64,000 nt of DNA from Calothrix parasitica NIES-267 (GTDB lineage Bacteria; Cyanobacteriota; Cyanobacteriia; Cyanobacteriales; Nostocaceae). Positions 61,301 to 64,000 of the stretch are shown in pieces (within the stretch, counting starts at the first letter, position 1; every line of letters begins with the position of its first letter). The stretch is taken from positions 167,723 to 231,722 of the forward strand of contig NZ_AP018228.1 in the NCBI RefSeq assembly GCF_002368095.1, read 5' to 3'. The notes beneath the pieces are model-generated. The model saw only the letters and a program-made list of their open reading frames with translations, was not told the DNA's origin and did not search any database. Both the position numbers and the translations under genes were made by a program.

Positions 61301-64000
61301 GAACAGTAGTCGGAGTAACTATCGGTGCCAGGTTAGCAGCAAAGCCATAATTGCTACCCAAAATCTGCATATCAGCAGCATTTAACACACCATCCCGGTT
61401 GAGGTCGTAGTCAATAACGTAATTATTACCATTAATCTCAGTTGCTAGTAAATTACTGTCATTTCCATCAACCGTACCGTTTCCATCCAAATCACCAGCA
61501 ATTCGGAGAGTGAGGGAGTGAGAGAGGGAGGGAGTGAGGGAGATTAGATTTAATCCGGGGTTATCTATTGCGAATAGTGCGTAGTTTTCATCTTGAGCAA
61601 CTGGGGTTAACCCTGCAATGGTTGGTAAAGAACCACCAGTAACTTCCGCACTTACCAACACTATTCCTGTAGCGGTAGATTCAATTTCACCTTCACGTAA
61701 ACCAAAGGTATATTGTTCAATTCCCCCAGTTGAATCACCTTCAACTTTTAAACCATTCCATTCAAAAGCACCACCTAAATCCCTTCGTATATCGGTGATT
61801 TGAGGAGTTTCACCATAAGTAATTGATTCCCCACCACTTCCAGGATTTCCGCTGACTATGGTGAGGTAAGTTGTAGAATCATTACTTCTTACTTCTTCCT
61901 TCTTACTTCTTACTTCAGAACTGTAACCGTAGCGCTGTACTTTTCCAGTAGATAAATTCCTAGCAGCCACGAGATTCCCATCTTGATAATCGTAAACTAC
62001 TTTGGTTCCATCGGGAGCAATTATTTCTTTTAATAATCCTTCTTCGTTGCTAACAAACTGTGCCGTTTCCCCAGTAGAGGAAGTTATTCCACTATCGCTG
62101 TAAACCAAACTTATTCCATTTGGTGCAATTTGCTCGGTAATTCCTTTCTTACTATCAATTAAATATTGCGTTCCATCTGCATCAGTTAAAGTAAATTCGG
62201 CTCCGTCAAAATCCCCACTCGCTGGGTTATAAGCGAAACCAGTATTTAGTTCGTAAAAACGATTTCCGGCCAAAGTTAGATTTGCGATCGCCGAATTTAG
62301 CGTAAACTTAACTCCAGTATCAGCAACCCATTCGGGGGAATAGTAAGTTAAGCCAGAAATTTCTTGCTTTTTGGGAGTAAATGTAAATCCGACACGTTCC
62401 CCAGTTGGAGTATTGAGATAAAGTCTCGTTCCAATCCGGTATGGTTCGTAAACTCCCAATTCTTCTCTTCCAGTCAAAGGAACGTTGGTTTGAATATCAG
62501 TATCTGTACTAAATCTCCAAGTGTTATCTAGGGAATTGTAAGTACGAGTGAGGGAGAGAGGGAGGGAAGAAGTTCCATCATTATTTCTTCCTTCTTCCTC
62601 CTTCCTTCTTCCTTCAAAGTTATATGTTAAATCAGTTTCGGTGCGGGTATAAGCAGACGTTTTCGCGGTATTATTAATTTCGACAACGGTATCTGTAGTG
62701 GAAGTACGACCGCTAATATCAGTTGCTGTCAATCGCAGTTGATAGAATCCGTTAATTAACTTATTCGAGTCAATTTGTGCGAGTTTTTCATCACTAACTG
62801 TATTATCACCACTCGCAATAGTCGTAAATTCTTTTTCACCAAATTCTGCTATTTCTAATTTCCAACTATCAAGATTAATATCATCAACTTCACCAACGAT
62901 GTCAGTTAATTTATTAATTTTATTTGCGTTGATATCAGAATTTAATTCTACAATCGGAGCATCATTATCAAGAGGATTGCGGACTTTAATTACCGTAGAA
63001 GTTTCACCAATTCTACCATCAGCATCGGTTGCAGTTGCTTCAACTAAAAGTTTACCGGGGGTTGTTGGAATAATCTCGAATCGACCAAATTTATCAAGTA
63101 TTTGGGTTTCTCCATCAACTTTAACGGTAAGGTTATCAATTTCAGCAAAGCTATCAGCAAAAGCTGTGACGATAACGTTTTGATTTGGAGTTACAGCAAA
63201 GGAAGGTGTTAAATCGAGATTGACAGTTGGATTTTCTGCTGTTAAAGCAACTTTAATTAAAGAATTTTCAGTTACGGTAGATATTCCGTCACTAACGGAG
63301 AAATTAATACTGTAATCACCAACTTGTCCGGGATTTGGAGTCCAGTTGAATTCCCCAGTTTGTTTATTTAAGGTTGCACCTTCTGGTAAATTATCAGCAG
63401 CGTAGGTAAATTGTGTATCGGAATCAAGGTCGGAAGCGTTTAACGTAAAATTGAGGGTTTGACCTAAAGCAATACCACGGTTAGAAACTTTTAATTCAGG
63501 ATTGCGGTTACTGTCGGTGATGATGATATTAACATCTCGTTTACCGACTGCTCCAGAAGCATCAGTAACTTCAAAGGTTAAAGTATATTGTCCAGCTTGA
63601 TTGTAATCGGGTTTCCAGTTGAATTCTCCGGTACGAGTATTGAACGTAGCACCTTTGGGGAGATTGATAATTGGGGAGAATACAACTCCTTCTACATCGT
63701 AATCAACAGCATTTAAGTTAAATATTAAGCGTTCGTTTTCTCTAGCTGTTTGAGTAACTAGGGGAATAATTACGGGGGAACGGTTGGTGTTTTCTACTTC
63801 TATAGAAAATGTTTGTTCGGATTGAAGGTTTCCATCAGTAGCGATGATGGTAATATCTTTGTAAAATCCTGCTTGAGAATAGTTTGGTGTCCAGGTTAAT
63901 AAACCTGTTTTTGCATCGAGAGAAGCGTTTTGAGGAAGATTTTTCGCGCTATAGGTAATTGTATCGTTATCGGAATCGGTAGCTGATAAGTTTAAGGTAA
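49380..64000 (-). CDS. Second giant multidomain secreted protein (5' end beyond the window)
   Basis: The frame is open from its stop at 49380 to base 64000, so at least 4872 residues are visible and the start lies beyond the window. Domains in order: putative-Ig repeats (64000-62750); a short RHS-like part (62670-61880); a dockerin-like pair (DLDGNGTVDGNDSNLL and DLNRDGVLNAADMQIL, about 61500-61350); Ig-like domains; a ZU5-like domain (GGAVQSADGSMVMIAPGAL, about 60470); a hydrophobic Gly/Ala segment (about 60050-59850); an IPT-like domain; a YVTN-type propeller (about 59300-58060); a hydrolase-like domain with GVGQG (about 57195); a jelly-roll-like part; a NucA-type nuclease with DRGHM (55560-55574); a metalloprotease-like domain with HELGH (54267-54281); eight PKD domains; and three copies of an unknown C-terminal domain. 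Export by the nearby type I system is likely but inferred. Confidence 0.9.
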   Translation of the reverse strand, partial: TLNLSATDSDNDTITYSAKNLPQNASLDAKTGLLTWTPNYSQAGFYKDITIIATDGNLQSEQTFSIEVENTNRSPVIIPLVTQTARENERLIFNLNAVDYDVEGVVFSPIINLPKGATFNTRTGEFNWKPDYNQAGQYTLTFEVTDASGAVGKRDVNIIITDSNRNPELKVSNRGIALGQTLNFTLNASDLDSDTQFTYAADNLPEGATLNKQTGEFNWTPNPGQVGDYSINFSVSDGISTVTENSLIKVALTAENPTVNLDLTPSFAVTPNQNVIVTAFADSFAEIDNLTVKVDGETQILDKFGRFEIIPTTPGKLLVEATATDADGRIGETSTVIKVRNPLDNDAPIVELNSDINANKINKLTDIVGEVDDINLDSWKLEIAEFGEKEFTTIASGDNTVSDEKLAQIDSNKLINGFYQLRLTATDISGRTSTTDTVVEINNTAKTSAYTRTETDLTYNFEGRRKEEEGRNNDGTSSLPLSLTRTYNSLDNTWRFSTDTDIQTNVPLTGREELGVYEPYRIGTRLYLNTPTGERVGFTFTPKKQEISGLTYYSPEWVADTGVKFTLNSAIANLTLAGNRFYELNTGFAYNPASGDFDGAEFTLTDADGTQYLIDSKKGITEQIAPNGISLVYSDSGITSSTGETAQFVSNEEGLLKEIIAPDGTKVVYDYQDGNLVAARNLSTGKVQRYGYSSEVRSKKEEVRSNDSTTYLTIVSGNPGSGGESITYGETPQITDIRRDLGGAFEWNGLKVEGDSTGGIEQYTFGLREGEIESTATGIVLVSAEVTGGSLPTIAGLTPVAQDENYALFAIDNPGLNLISLTPSLSHSLTLRIAGDLDGNGTVDGNDSNLLATEINGNNYVIDYDLNRDGVLNAADMQILGSNYGFAANLAPIVTPTTVLTHTDLEAFIDLDTIATDPEGDPIYFRLGDSSNGRVSFTPDGKSVRFTPEDGYFGAGSFDLIADDGFSSAKPVTITVDVSDAPLINLDIVNRSPRLDAGESTQLVVIGDFADQEDVILPASYVKFGSESGLVADINDYGVLSGVSDGVEIVSVRKNGISAVTAVRVGDLGIPTNEAEFNVALAESQGLNVYPGAVTLVEGVKRQILVGIEGEIDSPDLRNASTGTRYFASNSEVLQVTEDGLITALDEGLANVTVFHGAAEYVLPVRVELPHLNEATLGTDGGAVQSADGSMVMIAPGALQENTKVSIKQITKDNLPLEIPEDNFTFAGAFELNVGDDALDIAAQLAIPNTYGLEPGTEVFFMRQGELPDETGTYNPIWLMEESGIVGEDGMIRTQSPPWDGARKTGSYSIAVPKFEYTTGILGVRTSQITAIGATSVALIGFGVGFQAKVALLGAAGSVAGVLGAAGIGFTIGLLYMSLNNEIIQNTFDELTIPTVGLPYKTPGGVQLNLGQISPGENGTPSAVIELTPPPVIPEFTPVVENVALDFDEKGAYLQVTGQNFGEDAAKLTIKLLYRGEKYEQGKIEILEPDEKLKFRIPDYLPHSDKVTLTVVREVPSLVTETEEESEPVPIPIPHCIETAVTVNPFSDSVRLIQALNPRNIVQNNGVENLLEAVIPVGDPDPKKRDTPRYIATTSDASFAYVPLTNSGEVAVIDIVGRRVLDIDSTEVGINNIKLENAEGEKPKDGARPTDIVVHPNNKYAYIADRRNGQIFVLDINPNSFNYNKHIDTINIGEAPNGIRQIAINSDGTKLYATVSVGKNGGKGGIAVININPDDTPEKPNLPSPKKWHKQIGFIETNSGIEGISATPYDDKMIFTNRTNDSEGFGVLTVTSNDPNQFAAKTSFTELELGRNDDYFDVNEAVAVTMMRDFETGKEYAFVAGRNGTMFGAGDPSIDGPRAGSNVGIIVDPLGENPRLAGATRPIPMGLTTDISITSDNKYLYATYPGVNNTFVYDVEEMIATVEDSSSKDLNSKPLDELNSKVGVAANLFKGQGPGSLFTGVSYGMDVASTRPLLNLVGPIGVSEEDTLRPTFTWDFEGEKHKDGDVCAPPKKEEEIKEVNLYVSVFPEGEGLLPKDRWSGLQTVEGVKDYNPNRILTARWQKGTWVWNGGSTKGSRDSFKLSEELILTAGQKYYWAVEAVDKGGIAYRVTDGEFETPLPEVTGERFSSVTVLTRGLEAQPNLINLQLEQMAEHLTQQNDNGLVMYYNSGSGQWYRKNSNGSRDFNIPDDKYGKSLFLIPELDMTPSKTGYNSGFAEAAADTLFASLVQLDQQLGGSVGAGNSIYDQQGNLIREQGAIFDSRLHFVGVGQGAVINSEIIQRIGTFFPDAGSTDASNRDLQMTTIDPHDFTQSSLRTNLQAVNDPEVTVWQNVTFADNYYQTVGNSGSGTKTISGRAIVRDNPQDLNEADLNINLNEYIGFKEDDSSGTPHGNALAWYAGTANLTENKLPVREEGKQTQDIYRRFGDLDLQADTSRLRPETWYTPDYRGYQKTHGSANAPWEGIGTGWFHSVLGGGYSNGIRPDHTTTGMVVSEDNTAQDRMRGDYAVPTLFNGNFDATTNYWFGDRQNIPGWSSYNGANEVSLKNLVKWDDIPAFNVPRSIFQNRRQNIIIENIERTYLEQVGYDANQPNYALRLNSGESITHNRFVVPDWGVLRFGLHTPSLSGGNVTVSLQGEDGTTQTQAIQLEAANGPYRLGYNDNDTYRVGFGTQGFETFYVEIPETLRGKVATLNFEVNGGSVYLDDVFFKSEHLMFGNPTLNGQEARTDNNSRNNYLLEKPQFSLSYNEQNRGPNWVSWLDNQSWLGILTNPTRNVPDDYPGFNDVYPWLPDSSLPSGFINPEGVDYRASRLDRGHMTPRENRNRTNKDQFGTFVTTNALPMAEDLNRHDAWRDFERFTKNLVLRRNWELYTIAGSIGKSGSFDGLDGVEDINVPEEFWKVVVLLEPNQTINDITTNTPVIAIKVPNEELEEIPGDDANPLKWSSWTTSVREIQGLTNLDLLSNLPDDIERVLENRVYTGPTVINDMPFVGNPLNANLLAETFANNLSTVVVSDSPIRQPSVTQSNFLDVAVMFNPQDIGFTKINSGQINSSEARFSEKSISENSSSQINISQTRLNKTGSAKVSSAQIDIIQRSLAQVGIAEVGSTQVEVFQNHSFQINPTQINTTEISLSSLITLEKFVSIHNSTPEIINTFQDNPLKLTLEITDLPTGQLAEAQVTHYTDQGIPNGGKMLIDHNANGLGWFIDPTPFDHSEFSHTLTDTALLATADSEAHGKYDLLTTILHELGHLAGFISGYNEFDRHIQNINGKKTFVADNFTATLSPDGSHLDSEAHPYDLMNTTLRPGVRKLPSLLNLQILNYLRNEGVSEGVSEGILTAPLTSTPLLGINNGTFDTQDIWSTRGAANIIQGQAVLTEESRLNSSFTQKFIIPDEAKYLQFTILESDLEGRRKEEEGRNNNSTSSLSNPLPSSLSNAPGDAFEVALLNNQNLSLAGTATGITYTDALLNIQHDGDTYFSDKVNISGAETSGTLDLNVTRTVTIDISHINANTEATLYFDLLGFGDKESRVVIDNVRILTDDILIPTANNDTATTNQGKPVTINVLDNDIDPDGTINPSTIQIESAPVNGNITINDDGTFTYSPSGNATADTFTYTVKDNDNNTSNIATVNITINNSAPSIDKVIVEPNLAEGIAATFSANATDEGEVTYSWNFGDNTPELSGQSVTHTFLDNGTYTATLTVTDSLGASTVETITLNVNNIAPTVTAGEDQTTIENQGVQFNGNYSDPGILDTHTIKWEFGDGTVVENELNPTHTYTNPGTYTATLTVTDKDGGTSSDTLQVQVNNAAPTITEITGDTNLTESAIAIFTAAASSYGDDTLTYTWDFGDNSPTVEGETVNHQFADNGIYTVTLTVTNAGGSTQQTFTVNVDNISPVVEAGENQITLQGTTVNFDGSFTDPGILDTHTIEWDFGDGNVATGILEPTHTYTTPGTYNVTLTITDSDGASTQDNLIVTVNNAAPVIDKLIGDTNISEGDTVTFSATATDPGNDNLTYTWDFGDGTVESGNLNPTHTYKQNGSYTVTLTVTDNYGATTTETLTVQVNNVAPTITEIAGDTVINEGDTANYTATVTDPGDDKFTYTWNFGDGTDSVTGENVSHIFTDDGTYTVTLTVEDGDGGIATETITVTVNNVAPTITQITGDANINEGDIAYFNATATDPGNDKLTYTWDFGDSSASENGLNVNHKYLDNGNYTVTLTVTDDDGASTTQTMKLKVNNVAPTVSAGVDRTIIEGESVTFNGSFSDSGILDTHTIKWDFGDGTVLVGEAADYLNPTHIYETPGNYTVTLTVTDNDGASTTDTLQLNVLEITKLKFQQEKLSLRIYENSQLVEDVRGKQNKEVKPLAFERMQIVALNSDDLPNVLDDVTFHDNGEGIGITDGEDWNGKRKKRIDGDEVLQIRINSTDNYDSAKTAYVSVDKVQGKDKTIGGKVKIVALQGATVVGEQVYELTDKKQTITFTNDTIFDRLHLMAGDENTEFTLRAAEFDAVKTNNTAPTYTKISQRLMTVKIEENGTVVEQVRGTQNQPVADAFERIKVTAIDSEDTTRQLVDRTLHDNGEGIGITDGEDGNSYRKKRIDRDEVLQLEIQANDNYNSALSAVVKVDRIRSIANKTDGGQVKIVAYRNGVIVGSKTYTVGDKTEELYFLSNQAFDKLQLQAADDDTEFTFRSAEFETVHTTQPTEASLKFVLDKHKRATVYENNVLVNQTIAKQNQALDNVFERIEITAVDSEDGKWKKIDHTRVDQGEGIGIADGDDGNSGRRKRIDGDEALQLKILANDNYSTATRAILGLDRVQSNGKNGGVVKVVAMRGDTVVDEQLLNVDGRNGEIRFDSDVAFDALRLMAGDEDTRFTFKYLDFQVLLDGE
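49383..51050 (-). repeat. Three tandem copies of an unrecognised C-terminal domain
   Basis: Units of about 180 residues occupy roughly 51045-50515, 50505-49950 and 49945-49383. Each has FERxxxxAxxSxD, then GEGIGIxDGxD, RxKRIDxDExLQ, a DNYxxA segment, V(D/L)(K/R)V, VKxVA, and ends with an acidic (A)xDxxTxFTxxxxxF motif. The last unit ends the protein. I recognise no named family; the Asp-rich loops suggest calcium binding. Confidence 0.75.
51055..53120 (-). repeat. Eight tandem PKD domains
   Basis: About 85-residue units each contain the PKD core (Y/I)xWxFGDG, an HxYxxxGxYTVTLTV strand and an NNVAPT linker. Variants include WNFGDNTPE and WDFGDSSAS. PKD domains are stalk or binding modules in secreted proteins. 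A cadherin-like domain (about 53395-53120) precedes them. Confidence 0.9.
53715..53802. repeat. GGAAGA/TTCTTCC repeat inside the second giant gene
   Basis: A purine tract (AAGGAAGAGGGAAGAGGG) and a pyrimidine tract (TTTCTTCCTTCTTCCTCC and so on) are separated by about 25 bp and are in frame. They code EGRRKEEEGR and a Ser/Asn/Pro-rich loop in the second giant protein. A near-identical copy is at 62545-62617. Confidence 0.8.
54008..54046. repeat. CTCACTCC repeats inside the second giant gene
   Basis: Three tandem CCCTCACT/CTCCCTCG-like units code the in-frame peptide EGVSEGVSEGI after the metalloprotease-like domain. This is the same kind of repeat that occurs at 61501-61540. Confidence 0.7.
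54566..54571 (+). promoter_or_regulatory. Ribosome binding site of the antisense pentapeptide gene
   Basis: CAGGAG lies seven bases before the ATG at 54579 on the plus strand. This is a strong Shine-Dalgarno sequence at good spacing. It sits in the middle of the opposite-strand giant gene, so its presence is not expected by default. Confidence 0.65.
54579..54992 (+). CDS. Pentapeptide-repeat protein encoded antisense inside the second giant gene
   Basis: This 137-aa protein starts MDGDEFFERYEAGERDFSG, continues with about 18 A(D/N)LxG-type pentapeptides (NLSGANLSDANL, VDLSGADLSG, VNLTGAIL) and ends with TLCNTRLPDGTIRNDNC. That is the start, body and closing motif I associate with cyanobacterial pentapeptide-repeat proteins, which form a right-handed beta helix. 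It has a CAGGAG ribosome binding site. It lies wholly inside the minus-strand giant gene, in exact codon register. None of its 18 Leu codons is TTA or CTA and none of its 10 Ser codons is TCA, which is what keeps the opposite frame open. The opposite strand reads as a Gln/Asn/Ser-rich linker between the nuclease and metalloprotease-like domains. The biochemical role is unknown. Confidence 0.8.
   Translation: MDGDEFFERYEAGERDFSGVDLSGIDLEGMVLENLNLSGANLSDANLCEASLDDVDLSGADLSGASFIETGLRDVNLTGAILTDTFFGEPCFRRVNLTGVDLSEADILWIEHDSYIKKVTLCNTRLPDGTIRNDNCT
61501..61540. repeat. GAGTGAGGGAG repeat inside the second giant gene
   Basis: In-frame purine-rich repeats (GAGTGAGGGAGTGAGAGAGGG) code SLTPSLSHSLTLRI in a region just before the dockerin-like pair. 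Confidence 0.65.
61884..61918. repeat. TTACTTCTTCC repeat inside the second giant gene
   Basis: Short TTACTTC/TTCCTTC units in frame code SSEVRSKKEEVRSN within the RHS-like part. The same type of repeat (ACTCATTACTCATTACTTC) lies between genes near 38677-38705. Confidence 0.65.
62545..62617. repeat. GGAAGA/TTCTTCC repeat inside the second giant gene (copy 2)
   Basis: A purine tract (GAGGGAGAGAGGGAGGGAAG), a spacer, and a pyrimidine tract match the copy at 53715-53802 over about 40 bases in the pyrimidine part. It is in frame and codes EGRRKEEEGR plus a Ser/Leu stretch, between Ig-like and RHS-like parts. Confidence 0.8.

Noticed and set aside
62732..62732. TTG at 62732 as the start of the second giant protein
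   Set aside because: Reading upstream on the minus strand, codon by codon, shows no stop up to base 64000. The sequence continues as Ig-like domains.

Overview
The window looks like chromosomal DNA of a filamentous, probably heterocystous cyanobacterium (Rivularia/Calothrix-like; this is an inference). It is AT-rich. It contains several HIP1 octamers (GCGATCGC near 2250, 10097, 42428, 52546 and 62286), GGAAGA- and CCCCTG-type short repeats between genes, a cyanobacterial-type group II intron, and two giant secreted multidomain proteins that together fill about 39 of the 64 kb.

Layout. 1-6.5 kb: two inverted copies of one group II intron (one truncated by the window edge, one complete with its reverse transcriptase). 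They flank a small gene, a helix-turn-helix-like gene and a 542-aa gene of unknown function. 6.6-32 kb: a giant (8100 aa or more) RHS/YD-repeat protein with Ig-like, pre-peptidase C-terminal (PPC)-like, VWA and putative-Ig arrays. It ends in an RHS core, a Hint autoprocessing domain and a short variable C-terminal domain. A HEAT-like gene follows one base later. This is the architecture of a polymorphic toxin with its immunity protein. 32-36.5 kb: an insertion sequence with a frameshifted DDE transposase, a selO pseudokinase (AMPylase) gene, and an interrupted small gene with repeats. 36.5-42.6 kb: a type I secretion set on the minus strand (parvulin-type isomerase, ABC exporter, HlyD-like adaptor) with an opposing four-helix-bundle gene between the last two. 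42.8-46 kb: two GT2 glycosyltransferase genes. 46-49 kb: small genes of unknown function, a paralog of the 542-aa gene, and a divergent XRE-type regulator with an operator-like repeat array between them. 49.4-64 kb: a second giant gene on the minus strand, open past the right edge. It carries Ig-like, RHS-like, dockerin-like, ZU5-like, propeller, degenerate hydrolase, NucA-type nuclease, HELGH metalloprotease and PKD domains, plus three copies of an unrecognised C-terminal domain.

The most unusual observation is at 54579-54992 on the plus strand. There, a complete 137-aa pentapeptide-repeat protein gene with a good ribosome binding site lies antisense inside the second giant gene. It is in exact codon register, and both strands are open. 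It sits in the linker between the nuclease and metalloprotease domains.

How the genes could work together (inference): the ABC/HlyD/isomerase set may export one or both giant proteins, neither of which shows an N-terminal Sec signal in this window. The glycosyltransferases could build or decorate surface glycans. The first giant protein would deliver a C-terminal toxin against competitors, and the gene behind it would protect the producer. Purine-rich dispersed repeats lie between genes and also, in frame, inside several of these coding regions. The group II intron appears to have used such a repeat as its target site.
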